NCBI GenBank assembly: GCA_930367205.1
Contig: OV884011.1
Coordinates: 109,855,139-109,919,138, forward strand
Length of the DNA: 64,000 nt
Source of the DNA: Acanthosoma haemorrhoidale
Taxonomy: Eukaryota > Arthropoda > Insecta > Hemiptera > Acanthosomatidae
Direction: 5' to 3'
Shown: positions 10,241 to 22,867 of the stretch, piece by piece
Layout of the letters: each line of letters starts with the position of its first letter
Numbering within the stretch: the stretch's first letter is position 1
Translations under genes and position numbers: made by a program
Notes under the pieces: model-generated
Seen by the model: the letters and a program-made list of their open reading frames with translations, nothing else
Told to the model about the DNA's origin: nothing
Database searches by the model: none

Positions 10241-11390
10241 TAAATTACAGGTAGACTGTATGGCATACAGACAAAAATTATAATACAATACATCCCAGAG
10301 GATTAATTAATGTCCTCCCAGGGGAGAGTTCATGCTCAGGTGAACCGTAATCCCTTAGTCTCTAAGGGGGAAAGTGAAATCCAAAACCCACAACTTCGTG
10401 CAAGCAACGTCTGGAAAGGTGGGGTTGAAAACTTATAATTAAAAAAAAAACTTGAAGCGCTAACGCTTTTCAACCTATTTTTCACAATTCTTAGTTTTCA
10501 AGTTCTGGGTCTGTCAAGATTTACTTTCATGTAAGTGCTGACAAATGTTTAATTATTTCAGCGTTAGGCTCACAAATCAATTTTAGTTTTACTACTAAAT
10601 AAATAAATAAATAAAAACTACAAATAAACGGCTAATATTTCAATCCGTGATATTTGTTCCCTCCTGAATTACAAATACCGATTGAAATAAAATAATATTA
10701 ATACTATTTAACTATATAATTATACCAATTACACCAAATACCATATATTTCTTAGATAATAATAAGATTTTACGTACCAAGTGATGAATAGGTTATACAA
10801 TAACCACAATAATGCCAATCGATTCCGTATCACCACACGGTATTAACCAACCATTATTGACGACCCATTCAATTTTTTCATTAAATGGGACGATTAATTG
10901 TAAATGATTTAAGTTAAAATATTAGCTGAAGGGGGAGTCATAATTGTATACAAATAAATGTAAAGCAGTTGTAATTGTACAAGACAGCCAAATTAACAAG
11001 CAAAGCTTTATAAATTAAACGACTGGCACCGACTTGAACATCAATTAGAAAAGACCTGCCTAAATACACCCCGCGAAGGTAATTACCTTATAAAAGTTCT
11101 ATTTAAAACTGGGGAATCCCACCAATTATCAACAGCCCTCCAAGAGTTAATGATCGTATTTAAGCGGTTATTAATTTTCGGAAATTAACAGTTATGCAAG
11201 TTAGCTAACAACATTTTTAAGGCTACGCAGTTAAGTCGTAGATTTTCTTAAGTGTAACAGTCCCCTTCTCCGACGTATTTATTACTATCGACCCTCAAAA
11301 ACTTCTGAAAGGGTGTTCTTTTTATTTTATTCTATTTAAGAAAATCTCATAAATCTGTTAATCTTTAATCATAAAGCCTTTCTGCTAAGT
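10241..11390. other. No gene seen
   Basis: AT-rich sequence with A runs and several short inverted motifs near 10300-10370 (GAGGATTAATTAATGTCCTC; CCCTTAGTCTCTAAGGG). No recognisable element or coding frame. Confidence 0.45.
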
Positions 11391-12060
11391 AGATCGATAG
11401 ATAATAACTTTATTCTGAGACTGAGTCCCATATAAGTAATAAAAAAAATCAATTTTGGCTAAAAAAAAACACCAAAGAACACGTGATAACAAAATAAAAT
11501 AAAGTGAAACCTCCATTAAGAACAAAAAATGTAAAAATGTATTCCTGAAAATAAATTTGTAGATAAAACGTCATAAAAATCAAAGACGAAAAAAAAAAAT
11601 GAGTAAAATAAAGTATTAAATTAAATGAAAACTATTAACTTAATTAATAAATAGAATATGAATAAACAATAAATAAAATAAAAAAGGAATGAGGAAGATG
11701 CCAAATAACATCAACACATTTACAGTAACAAAAATATAAATTTAAAAAACCTGATAGTAGAAATAAATGAATAGTTCCTAAAGTTAGCTAAAGCTTGCCT
11801 GAATGGAGGGTTTTGAACGTACGTTAGGAAGAAGCGTGGATATTAGCAGGGAGAGAATTCCAGAGAGTGGAGGAAGGAGCAAGAAAGAAGGGCTGCTTGC
11901 AGTCCCGTGGGAAGGGTTGTAAACGTCAGAAAGACGGGATCTTCGGAATAGACTGCCCTTTTAAACCGTTGCAGTTCGATATTGAGAAATTATTAGGGGG
12001 TGGGGTTATAAGATCATATAGCATGGATTGGAACGAACCAAGAATTTAAGAAAATGTACT
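11391..12060 (-). pseudogene. Non-LTR retrotransposon 3' part (WNSLP-type C-terminus)
   Basis: Reverse-strand translation near 11890-11830 gives LAPSSTLWNSLPANIHASS followed by a stop and RTFKTL. This is the usual last segment of LINE ORF2 proteins (FF...WNSLP..I..A.S...F). Upstream, MLYDLITPP in the same region is also LINE-like. A long AT-rich 3' UTR follows, ending with AGAATAAAGTTATTATCTATC (reverse strand, about 11414-11394), a typical LINE terminus with AATAAA. Frameshifts and stops make it dead. The plus-strand 60-codon frame at 11867-12049 is a shadow. Confidence 0.6.
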
Positions 12061-13419
12061 CTTTGGCTGAACGATCAAACGAAAGTTAATCCTTTTTTGA
12101 CGGAAGAGTAAACAATTGCGAAGTAACAAGAGAGTTATAATTAAAAACAACAGGTATATTTAATGGAAGCAGATGAAAAACAAAAGAAAAAACTTAAAAG
12201 GTGCGGTTGGCCACAACGATATTAAACAACTCCTGGTTAAATATAATTAAGAAATAATTAAAATTTGCAGGAAGTTACACTTCCTATATTCACCGTTTTT
12301 TTTTTTTTAAATGTAAATTAAGTCCTAATTAAATTTAATTTATTTTCATCACGACCCACTGTTATAAGCAAGACGTCGATTTTTCGGAAAATTGTACTTC
12401 ATGAACATTCGATGGAAAACAAAAAAATTGATTAACCGACAACTACGAAGTACATCACAGCTGTTCGCTCCTAATTCTTCCTGAATGACTATCATCTTGA
12501 AAATAGAACCCAAAACCAGCTATTAGACACCATTTATACTAAATACATCTTATCAGTTACTTTATTACAAATAAAGCTAAATTTCGGTTAGAGCCGATTA
12601 GCCTTTTTTTAATGTAATGTTAGCTATTTTATTTGACGGATTGGAAATATGGAGTGACCGAGATGGTTAAAAAAGAACAAAAGGACTCTGGTCTCATGAT
12701 GAAATAATTTATTTCCATGCGGATTGTATAGTAATAGTTACAGTACAATGTTATTTAATGCCATTTAATTGTTGTTACTTATGGAGTACTAACTACCGTT
12801 GCCTGATTTCGGTGAAACTTGGGCCTAATAAATTTATATGCAGGAGAGAAATTGTTATTTGCTTATTGCTTGACTATCTTATTTATTGAATGTATTTTAT
12901 TTTGACTATGATTTAATGTGCATTTAAGATGCACACGTGGATCCTCCTAAGAATCTCTCGATATTGCCCCATTACTCCATGCCACTTATTGTATACAGTG
13001 AGTTCTAGCTAGACGTAAATTTAGATTCGGATTTGAATCCGCATATTTTAAATAATTGATCAATGTGCTAAAATTACATATAAAATTCTATTGAAAAACA
13101 GTTGAAATCGACCAAAAATAACATAAATATAAGAAGATAGCAGAATAAATACAGGACATAGAGGGGGGGGGGGGTTGATGAAAGAATATGACGCGATAAA
13201 ATTAAAAACATAAAGAATATAGGGTATAAGTTTAAATTTTAATTAATATTGGACTATGACTGGCTGGCCTATGTATACACATGGCATTACAGTTGATGAA
13301 ATGAGTAACGGATAAATAAGTGTATTAAAAAAATACAAGTCTCCACTTTTGCATATTTTGTGAATGAAACATAGAATAAAAAATAAAGGTTAATTATTTA
13401 TTAATATAAAACTAAACTC
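12061..13419. other. No gene seen
   Basis: AT-rich sequence; a G12 homopolymer at 13163-13174 is the only striking feature. No coding frame or recognisable repeat. Confidence 0.5.
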
Positions 13420-13545
13420 TATTATTATAAAATTACAATGTGCCTCATTGAGAAATAAGTAGTTGAGATAAATGTTTTCATTTATACTATATTTACAATT
13501 TTCATTCAGTATTTACATATAGCCCAGAGACCTCCCAAATCAATT
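13420..13545 (-). mobile_element. LINE/SINE 3' tail (AATAAAG hairpin family)
   Basis: Reverse complement of TTACAATGTGCCTCATTGAG, followed by TATTTACAATTTTCATTC and AGCCCAGAGACCTCCCAAAT. The last block also occurs in the copy at 41.9 kb, so these are homologous 3' UTRs. Confidence 0.6.
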
Positions 13546-15958
13546 AAATATTAAAATGAGAAAACAGCTTTTGTGTCTTTCACAACTGATAATTTATTTT
13601 TTGAAAAAAGAAGCTCTCGTCTTCAGTTATCTCTAAAATAAAATAAAAAGTGAAATAATTAAAATCTTACCTGCGCATATGGAGACAAACTAAATTGCAT
13701 TACAGTATGTAACAATGGCCACAGTCATTAAAGTAAAATATATTCCAACTAACAATGATGCACTACGAGTATGCTTAGTTAGAAATTTGCTTTTTATTTT
13801 ATCATTTATCATATTTTATTCATCAAAAAATTCGAATTATTTTTTAATTCATAAATTCGACCCATACGTAGTAAATAATTAAATAGAAAAACAAAATTAA
13901 GACCTATTAAAAACGTGTGTTAAAACAATCTCATGGCTGCTCACCCAATTTATTATGTCGAATGTTTAAAACACCAAAAAAAATAATATCAGTTCCTAAT
14001 CCAATTCTTTTAAAATTAAATATTGTCTATATGTATTGGGATAATTCTTAAACTACTTAGATACTGGCGGATAAAAGAAGAAATTGATAAAGATCATTTA
14101 AAAATAAAAAATCATATTTTCATCAATTTAATGTGATTTCTAACAAATACATCCAGCCATAGCGATTTATTTTGTTTACCTGTTATCGTTCATACAAATT
14201 TTGGTGAGCACTATAAATATTTTTTTCAAATAATTAAAAACATGATGAGGGTACCAAATCAAAGGATCAACTACCATGTAATGGTCAATTGGAATCTTGT
14301 TTATCGTCCTGTACATATACATATACATATACAGATACAGATACAGCAGTTATGACTTCACAGTATTGGTTTTCGCGGTTTTTCCATACTTTTTTCTAAT
14401 TACACATAACAGTGATTAATAAAGGTTGAAGCAGAGGACGAGTACGCGACCATCCATCATACAGTATGCCTAAACAAATTCTTCCTCCAAACAGCCCGAA
14501 AGACTACTTTTGTCATCACAGGCACAATTAATTACCATTCGGGGTTCGGCCGAGAGGTGAAGCTGTGTTTGGAGACAATGAAACGACAGTTGAGCATTGT
14601 GTGGGCTATTGGAACTTGGTTTCACAGCCACTCCATCCATCCATTACTGACCTTTTTCACCGGTGTCGGCCAATCACCCCTCTTCAACCGCCAATATTGT
14701 CAAGGTTCTTCTTTTTTTTTTTTTAATTTCCACCCCCTACCTTTTGCCTCCGAAAGAATAAAACACTGCTTTCCAATATAATTTTTAGCCTTTTTTGTTT
14801 TTAACCGCAGCCAGAATAGATTTTTTTGTTGGGACGTCTAAAAATAATATAAACGGCTAAACATTTGTCGGCTTGGCAATGAACAGTACTGCATTGTTTA
14901 TATTATATTAATAATTCCATAACTGTACAGACTAATTACAATAATACATTAACAATTATACAAGTACCATCCGTAAATGCAATTGTACTTTCAAACTTGT
15001 AGGGGAAACTCAATATCTGCTTGGGTGAGCTAACTTTGCGAAGTGGTCGTAAAAATGGTCTAATCGACTTGAAATTTTAAAAATATTATCAGCACACATA
15101 ATTGGAAGAGTAAACAAAAAACAATTATATTAAAAAATAATAATAATATTTTCAAGATCCCCTCAGTAAATGACTCATTACAGACAGGGCACGAAAAACA
15201 CTAAATAATAAAATTTTGAGTTCCAAAAGTATGCATCGAATATTTATTCCTGAATTATTTAGGTGCTTTCCTATTAATTAGTGATGATTTTGAGTAATTA
15301 ATTAGTGATGCAATAAAATACAGATATTTTTACAATAACTACTTACTTTTTAACAGGTGTTTAGGTTTTTAAAAGTCCCGATAGGACAAACGGCTATTGG
15401 TAGTTTTAGTGTGCTTGCTTTCATTAAACGACCATCTGTTGTGTATGTAGGAAAAAACAGTTATAAAAAGAGATCTAAAAATAAAATGAGGACACAAAAA
15501 AAACAACGACAAATTTGATAATAATACAATATGGGATGGTAAAGCTGGATAAGAATAGAAGAGAAGAGATAGTAGGAGAAAATGCGACTGTGAGGGAACA
15601 ATGGGAGCTTGGAAAGGGCCAGCTGTCAGTTATGTAGTTTTTGTCGCGGGCAGATCTGAATACGATGATGTATCGGCGGCGGTCAAGGTCTCGGCCCGGT
15701 CACATGTCCTTGCTCTTGGATCTGCCTTCTGGACTGTGCCGCACTGTGCTCTATGCATCATCTAGGCTAACTTAAACAGTTTCCGCATTCTCACCGCTCA
15801 ATCATCATCCTGAGGAGCTATAGGATGGAACCTTGGAATTATTGAAAAATAAACATAGCCGAAGTGTAATTTATTACTGGGGTTCTAGGCCCCACCATCC
15901 CGCTCGAGGCAGTAGTTACATGCATAATAAATCTACTGCGTAATACCTCATCATGAGG
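13546..15958. other. No gene seen; short satellite and GC-richer stretch
   Basis: Contains an imperfect ACATAT/ACAGAT hexamer array at 14312-14346. A 74-codon plus-strand frame near 14557 is unrecognised and low-confidence. The GC-richer stretch at 15590-15780 (CGGCGGCGGTCAAGG) has no open frame. The rest is AT-rich. Confidence 0.45.
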
Positions 15959-16651
15959 ACATTTTAGTAATAAAATAGAAAAAGTACGACAAATGTCTTA
16001 CCGGCTATCGCACTTGCTAACTTCACCTAACCTGTCACTTCGTCTCAAATTGATGATATATAAATGTGTCCTCCGGCCAGCTCTGCTGTACGGTGCCCTG
16101 CTATTTACCCACTTGACTGACAATACAGCCTAATGTCTCCAACACTTCCAAAATGGAATCATGCGAAAAGTGGTCCGACATACCTCTTTCGAGAGGTTGA
16201 AGAACGCTGATCTGCACCGTTGCTTGGTGTGCCGTCGGTGGGTGAGTTCGTCCGCCGGAGACACATTAAGTTTTTTGACTCGTTGCAGCACCTGACAAAC
16301 CCAGTGTTTAACACTATGACCCCACCACCCCTCCCGCATCGATGGCAACAGACTTTCGGGGAAAAATTAGGTTAAGAATTAGTATGTAAGTTAGTTTTAA
16401 GGTTGATAAAAAAGGTGAGCCCCATCACCTTTATTAGTCAGTTTAGTCCAGTCACGTATAATGTATATCATTATACTTGTTTATTCATTATATAATTTCT
16501 ATAAAATAACAAAACCTGTATATAATGTAGTGATGCTACAGGAAATACAAAATAATTTGTAAATAGATTCACCTGAGGATCTATAATTTTATATAATTAT
16601 CTGGAAATTTAAAGGGGCTATGAAAGAAAAAAAAAAGAAAAAAAGAAAAAA
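15959..16651 (+). pseudogene. 5'-truncated jockey-like LINE, copy 2, with TSD
   Basis: The insertion is bounded by a perfect 11-bp duplication TCATCATGAGG (15948-15958 and 16652-16662) and ends in an A-rich tail at about 16625-16651. From the first bases it reads HFSNKIEKVRQMSYRLSHLL, then after NLSLR continues LKLMIYKCVLRPALLYGA before a stop near 16133. This is the RT C-terminal extension of jockey-type elements. The RRRHIK-type end of ORF2 and the 3' UTR match copy 1 at 5.85 kb, with an extra block near 16552-16603. The GGTGAGCCCCATCACC hairpin is at 16414-16429. A minus-strand open frame here is a shadow. Truncation with TSD and A-tail is the standard outcome of target-primed reverse transcription. 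Confidence 0.85.
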
Positions 16652-16662
16652 ATCATCATGAG

Positions 16663-16870
16663 GTAGCCGACCCGAAGTTGCCGCAGTAGTAGTGGTGCAG
16701 AGATCTGTTGTGGTTAGTGCTAGGTATTAACTCTTCGCTTTCCTTAATTGGAGTCGTTACGTCTTTATTCAAGGAGCTACTCGTTTAGCCCCATGAGTCT
16801 GACGTAAAACGATCCCAAAGAAAAACTACTAAAGAAGCCGGGGAATTCAGCACACTAACCAGGGCTTGTC
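16663..16870 (-). mobile_element. tRNA-derived SINE, copy 1
   Basis: On the minus strand the head GCCCTGGTTAGTGTGCTGAA (A-box-like) and GGATCGTTTTACG (B-box-like) is followed by a body CATGGGGCTAAACGAGTAGC-TCCTTGAATAAAGACG. Related bodies lie at 41.6 kb (plus) and 51.8 kb (minus). The 3' boundary is unclear. The jockey copy inserted next to it at 16652. Confidence 0.5.
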
Positions 16871-19080
16871 TATCCTACAGACATGAAAACGTGTCTGTAA
16901 TTATGTCAAGCTTATTCAATATTATGTGACTATTCAAAATAAACAATTATCTTCTTTTAAAAGTTGTGTGCATTTAATCTATTGAGATATTTTTTTCGTT
17001 CAAATCTTTATTTGAAGAAACTTATTATTAGCTTTCAAAAAGCAATAGAATATTTAAACAAACTATCTGATTCTCATTTTTTTTCAACTTATTTACTCTT
17101 TTATTCAAACCATATTTACAATAAATGTTTATTAAATGGTAGTCATATAAACATAACCCAATAAACTCCCAATACACCTTTTTTGATGTCACATATCCCC
17201 ATTCCACTCCTTTTGCTACATCAACCACTACTTTGGAGAAGTGGGTGCTGTAGATGCGTGTGAGATTCGCAGATGCTCAGGACATGAGGGAAGAAAACTG
17301 ACCCGTGCTAGAACTTCCAGCTACTCAATATTTTCAAAATATCACGAGACAACATCTGCTAAAATCTCCGAGGAGAGTGATGGATGAAAGTTATTTTGTT
17401 AGAGGATTATATAGGGATTTATTAGTGACATAAAAAACTGATATTCTTGAATGTACTTGAAGTGGTTTTAGTATGGCTTTGTATTTGAAGACATTAATCA
17501 GCTCATAGAGAATGATATTATCATAATAATTAAATAGAGAGAGTAGTTCAATAGCGTGGGCTGACCGCGGCTTGTTTAACGACGACAATCTTCAAGTACT
17601 TGGGCAAGTTTGCGTAGGCTACTGCAGTTTCGGAGGCGTTATTTCCACGGTACGAATTCTCAGCTATATGTTATAGTAGGTCTCTAACTGGATCTCCAGC
17701 CACTTGGTATTATAGCATATGTTTATAGCGCCCTCCATCCGTTTTATTTTTATCTGTTCAGTTAGGCTAACCTAACTTTTGTGGCTGTTAACCTCGTTAT
17801 CTATGTACATGATATAGGATAAGGCGGTTTGCAGCTAAAACATCCAGCTAAAAACATATAGTTAAGTTTTAAATGAGTTCAAGATAAATGGTCTAGAAAA
17901 AATCATCCACTAGATCCAAAGTAAAGTATATTAGTTTCAATATTTATTATTTGAGCTATTTTTATTTTTACATTGAACGACTAAAATTTTAAATCGATTG
18001 TGACCTCAGCTGTGTTTTTTAAAAAATATAATCAATGACGTATGAAGTGAAGAAAAACTATCAACTCTGCTTAACTAACTTAAGAACTTACTATTACTTG
18101 TAAAAGAAACAAATCGAAATTCGGATAAGAAAGACAATAATATTTATTTAAAAAAAAAATAGAATTGGACACCGATTTAGAACAATAAAATAAATATTTC
18201 TGTTACAAGAGCTTTAAATATTTAATAGCTACTGAGCGGGGGCTTGAGATATTTAAAAGTTAGCGAAACGGAACCAATACTGATCACGCTGATAGAGTAA
18301 AATTTATGACTGCTTTCTATATAATATATGAACAAAGAAAAGGCGATCGGTTAGAAGGAAAATATAGCCTACAGTCGTTCTCCCTTTGGTCTCAATCATA
18401 TAAAGTCAAATCAAACCTTATCACGCGATTTTTAACTTCTACGAGAGTTTTGGTATAGTAATTATACTTATACCAGAAAATGTGATTATATTGTTTTAAA
18501 AAACATTAAATTTGAATCGATAATCACATTACAACATGTAAGAACAAGAAAATAGACAAATACACAATAAAATGTGATATAAGGACGCTTGAATGCATCA
18601 TGGTTTGATTGATATTTTATCTTATCACGGTTTTAACAGTAGAAGAATAGAATCATAAAAAGAAACTACAACAACTCTATCAAGTGCATAAAAAGTATGC
18701 GCTCATCGCAATAAAACGGACACGACCAAGCAGCAACTTTTTTTTTTTTATTCTTTTGCAACAGGCAGTCACGTTGCATTTATAGCAACGTATCAGTGGC
18801 TGAACAGACAACCTTGTTCCTGTACCACTACTCCATGATAATAAAATTGGTCTTGGGAGAAGATCGAAAGTACAATGCGCCATATATAACCAGACTGTTT
18901 ATCGAAAGTTCCTCTAAAACGGTCCGGTTCTAAATACTATCTAAGCGTTAATACTTTCGGGAATTTACCAGAAAAAAAAATCTTCTTTTATTGAAGTGAT
19001 AATACATAGACAGACGAAAGCTGGTCGTTTAGTACCTGAAGTCTATAGCGGAAGTCTCAATTTGGAATTATTTAAAGTTT
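16871..19080. other. No gene seen
   Basis: AT-rich sequence with several 60-70 codon frames that overlap on opposite strands and show no known domain. A 7-bp hairpin ACGTTGC/GCAACGT near 18771-18791 lies just right of a T11 run, which could be the tail of a minus-strand retro-insertion; its limits are not clear. Confidence 0.4.
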
Positions 19081-19200
19081 TAATTTCCCGAATATACTGT
19101 ATGAATGAGCGAGTGAATAAAAATTGTAAATATCTTATGAATGAAGACATTTATCACAACTACACAAATAAAGCAGATTGTAATTTTACCATAATAAAGT
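19081..19200 (+). mobile_element. Decayed LINE/SINE 3' tail
   Basis: Matches the 3' tail family: ATGAATGAGCGAGTGAATAA, AAATTGTAAATATC, then GCAGATTGTAATTTTACC-ATAATAAAG. The hairpin is degraded here. Confidence 0.45.
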
Positions 19201-19372
19201 TTTTGAAAAAAAAACAAAAAAATTCCCCCAAAAATTAAAACTCCGACCGTATAGAGTTTCTGGAGTAATCGATTCATTTATGATTAGCATACCCAATGCC
19301 GTATCCCTACACCAGCGTTTATCTGTTTATTCACCCGTCGTTATAAGCAAATCAACTCAGATTACAGAATCA

Positions 19373-19804
19373 TTACCGGACCAAGGATGGGCTTGATCCG
19401 TTAAAGAAGTTTCCGTTTTTTTCATGGCTGGGTCTTTTTAAGGAGTTATAGTGATGAAACGGTTCCGCCTGAATGAGTCTTGAATGAAATGCCTCGGGAG
19501 ATAAACAGTGCCGTTCATCCGCTCCTATATGGGACTGATCCCAGTCCAAGATGGGAAGAGCCCAGTCTTGGCGGACTTGCCTCCGAGTGGAGCCAGTCCA
19601 AGACCTTATATAACATTCGATGAACGCGAACGAGCCATCCGAAGAAGAATAATCCCTATGAATGAGTTTATTTATAATGAAGTCTTTGGCACTCCGCTCT
19701 TCGAAAAATACAGAACCAGCATGCGCTACAAGACTCAACTCGCGTTGAAGAGGTATATTAATTGAAATAGAAACAAGACTCAGAGATGTGATCCAAAATG
19801 GCAT
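19373..19804 (-). CDS. Longest open frame in the window, unrecognised
   Basis: The minus strand is open for 143 codons, and the plus strand for 85 codons over the same DNA (19508-19765). The stretch is less AT-rich than its flanks and holds repeated CCAGTCCAAGA / CCCAGTCTTGG motifs around 19540-19610. Neither protein resembles a family I know, and no intron signals can be argued. It may simply be a compositionally unusual noncoding block in which stops are rare. Treat as hypothetical. Confidence 0.15.
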   Translation of the reverse strand: MPFWITSLSLVSISINIPLQRELSLVAHAGSVFFEERSAKDFIINKLIHRDYSSSDGSFAFIECYIRSWTGSTRRQVRQDWALPILDWDQSHIGADERHCLSPEAFHSRLIQAEPFHHYNSLKRPSHEKNGNFFNGSSPSLVR

Positions 19805-20361
19805 CTATTAGCTTTACTGAATAATGTCAATTCATTTCACATATTTAAAATAATAAAAAAATCTAGTCAAGAGACAAAAGATTAATCAGAATTTCCTGTT
19901 TTGAATTACATATAAATTTTAATTTCGGAAAAACATAAATAAAAGACCTAAAGAAAATTAAAAATTAGATGCTAATAGAGAAATATTTCTTCATAATTTT
20001 TAACCCTGCGTTTGGGTTAACGATATTTTAAAGTAACGGATTCCAAGCTAAGTTTACATTATTCTATAAATTTTGTGGTTATAACTTGTAAAATATCTAG
20101 AATATAACCAGGTTTCGGCACGTCGTGCAACTTAACTAATGTATTGGACCTTGATTTTTCAAATTTATAGAAACTTATTTTGGAAATTTGCTGATATTAG
20201 TATGACTTCTCCGGTTGTACGTATACGGAGTGAATGTGATGCGTCTGCGGTCTAGGCATACCATAAGGTACTTTACAATAGGCTGCCTGAATAATTCTTT
20301 ATCCCAGTATACTATTTTATTTACTTGCCTGGATCTTTCCTGAACCTGGAGAGAACAGAAC

Positions 20362-20412
20362 ACAATTAATTATTGCCCAATAAGGCAGATTGTAATGTTA
20401 TCACAATAAAGA
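20362..20412 (+). mobile_element. LINE/SINE 3' tail (AATAAAG hairpin family)
   Basis: AATTAATTATTGCCCAATAA, then GGCAGATTGTAATGTTATCA and CAATAAAG. It matches the members at 6.5 and 54.1 kb, with a shorter hairpin loop. Confidence 0.6.
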
Positions 20413-21454
20413 TTTAAATTCATACAATTACTGACACTGCTGTACAGGAATGTGCAATCACCTTTGAAAAATGCGACGTTATAATTAAGAAGAATGGTAC
20501 AGTGGTGTTTGCGAAAAGGAAAGGTATTTGCCAGCAGGCATTTGTCCGACTCGGTTTTTTGGGCCCCTAACGGCGAAATAAGTCGATGAATGAAATAGAG
20601 ATGGCCGAAGGTGAGCCAGATGGAAGTGTTCCAAAAAGTGTTTACCACGTATTAGTTCAACCATGGACGAGGCATCCATTTATGTACGATGATTTATTAT
20701 ACTTTAATTATTTATTGTCTCAGTGAAAAGAATTCTCAGTTATTCTGGACAAATTGTCAACAGAGGATATACTTTCAGACAGTTAGCAGGTCTAATTTAA
20801 GCATTCTGTCTTAGAAATAAGCTTGAGACTGCGGTGTAAAAGTTGGTAGGTTTCGTAAATACGTGTTTTAGGGGGATTCCAGTTGGTTAATTTTTTTACG
20901 CTATTTCGTCGACCAAGTTACGAATTGGTTTAGGTGTGCTCACAGGATAGTCGATGCGTGAAGTTATTACATGAGCACGTTAGCAAAGAACTTGGCATCG
21001 CAATTGATATAGAGAAACAGCTTCGTTGTAAAGCAAATTGTCTTAAATTGATTTTAGTAAATACGATTACTCATAATCTGTACATGCGGAATAGTGCTAT
21101 AGGGGTCAGCAAAAAATTCGAACATCTAGCGAAGCTAATCCTTTCAATCAAACGTCCTGAGAACAATAGTTATTCCCCCTAATTACGTCAGCAAGAAAAG
21201 CATTCGTAACGATCTTACTATACCTTAAATTCTTCAACTTATCCCTTCCAAGTTCATGGAATTCCATCGAACCCTATTCAGCCACCCTGATCCCCTAGCA
21301 CAGTCATTACACTGCGCGACACATCCCTACAATCCTCCAGACTAAAGTGGCAGTGACCTCGTGACCTTCTATAAATACATGGCAATGGGCGTACAGGCAA
21401 TGGCCAGTTTCTCCAATCATGTCCTGAGCGTATGTGGCTCTCGCGCTCTTCGTC
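20413..21454. other. No gene seen
   Basis: Open frames of 64-92 codons on the minus strand at 20370-20679 overlap each other and the LINE tail. An 82-codon plus-strand frame at 20934-21182 is unrecognised. There is no evidence of a real gene. Confidence 0.4.
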
Positions 21455-21524
21455 AGCCTCCACTGGCTCGTGACCGGTGACATGGTTGACGGAGGAGCGT
21501 GGGGGACTTCCCAAGACTCCGCTC
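21455..21524 (+). mobile_element. LINE 3'-proximal fragment
   Basis: GACTTCCCAAGACTCCGC and the preceding CCTCCACTGGCTCGTGACC match the reverse strand of the 41.9-42.0 kb element (CCTCCACTCACTCG, GACTTCCCAAGACTCCGC). The end also matches the one at 40.3 kb (GGAGGAGCGAGGGGGACTTCC). The GC-rich DNA just left (21278-21454) is probably more of the same element but was not aligned. Confidence 0.5.
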
Positions 21525-22372
21525 ATGTTATTCCGTATATGTTGATATGAATAGATAGTAGAGAGATAATGTAGGAAGCCAAGTTAGGCCAGACATTGAA
21601 TCATGTATAGTACTATAGTCATTAAGAAAGTATTAATTATGCAAGCAATCAATTTAAATCGCACTGTATTGGTGGCATTTTCTGTATGCTTCCTCAGGCG
21701 CTAAAAACTATTGGAGCATTTCTCAGCGAAGTAAACGCGCTGGTTTCATAATTGAATTCCATGAATCATTCATGGCCATTAGAGCTACTTCTTATTTATT
21801 TAGTGCCATTCTTGACACAAGAGCCAGTAATCAGACATCACTTAGCACCCGAAGGACATGAGTGCAATTACCAGAGGACTGGTCTGAGATGTGTCCATGA
21901 GATAGGGACCCATCCCTTCAGCCTAACAAAAAAAAGGGAACAAAAAACGCAAGGAAAAAAATAAAGCTTACACGTTATTTGAATGCGCCTCCTTTATGCC
22001 GGCGCCCTAATTGATGGTTTATTTATTATAATGCCTAAGGAAGACCGGCACTATCAGGATTGATATTTCCAGCTGATTGAATTATTATCTTCACACCGAT
22101 TCCTTCACAACCAACAATGATTGATGCTCCCGCCATCAATGATATACAACTCCCCTTTAGATTTAATTAAATTCCAATTCATCTAGTTCAAGGGGGGCTA
22201 TAATAGGTCCACTTTAGTGTTAACATTCAAACGTAGCTGTATAAGAGTATTTGTCTGTCCATTAAGACCAAATGTTTTATAAAATATATATAGTGATCAC
22301 CAAAAAAACAGCAACATATGAATAACTTTAATATAACAATATTTGTTAGTAATTATTAGTCAAAGAAATACA
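21525..22372. other. No gene seen
   Basis: AT-rich sequence; a 70-codon plus-strand frame at 21752-21964 has no recognisable domain. Confidence 0.45.
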
Positions 22373-22446
22373 TGCAGGGTCAGGTAACGAGCCCAGGGAC
22401 CAGTCAATTACCGATCGGGTGCTCCACCATCTGAGCTATTTCTGCA
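22373..22446 (-). ncRNA. tRNA-like unit (tRNA-derived SINE head or tRNA pseudogene)
   Basis: The 74-nt reverse-strand unit starts TGCAGAAA and ends CCTGCA, giving a 5-bp acceptor. It has a textbook D arm TA-GCTC-AGATGGTG-GAGC (A box) and a T-arm-like CTGGG-CTCGTTA-CCTGA (B box). The spacing matches a tRNA. The anticodon stem is broken: CCCGA faces TTGAC. The position of GGT would suggest a tRNA-Thr-like origin, but this is weak. No CCA-adjacent terminator was seen. Decayed tRNA or SINE head. Confidence 0.55.
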
Positions 22447-22498
22447 CGTTGAGGACCCTGCTAATATGGATTTTCTCTCACATTAGCTCTAAGCATCG

Positions 22499-22526
22499 CA
22501 TATACACTGAGGCTGGCAGTGTATAT
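22499..22526. repeat. 10-bp perfect hairpin
   Basis: ATATACACTG and CAGTGTATAT are separated by seven bases, between the tRNA-like unit and the Tc1 relic. Confidence 0.7.
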
Positions 22527-22867
22527 TCAAGTAACCTTTAATTAAAAATGATACTTTAATATACAAAAAGTCGTTAGAACATCCAAGAGATGCCAGGATA
22601 TATTTTCTTTCACAGTCATATTATTACTAATAGCGAGATGCTACAAAATTTGACAAAATATAAACGGTGAATATCAAAACATCTTATATTTTTGACATCT
22701 ACATGTCTTATATATTCATTTTAAGTCTCCCATCCTTCAAACTGACATTTCCACAAACCATTTCAAGTACTTTTTAAATTTTCGACCCTGACGTGCTACA
22801 GACTACGACGTGAACTCTACGTCGTACCTCTAAATCGATATTATCTATAGCTCTTTACTACCATACA

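Noticed and set aside
16130..16348. 72-codon minus-strand frame, and the similar 82-codon one at 5965-6213
   Set aside because: Both are antisense shadows of the jockey ORF2 C-terminus.
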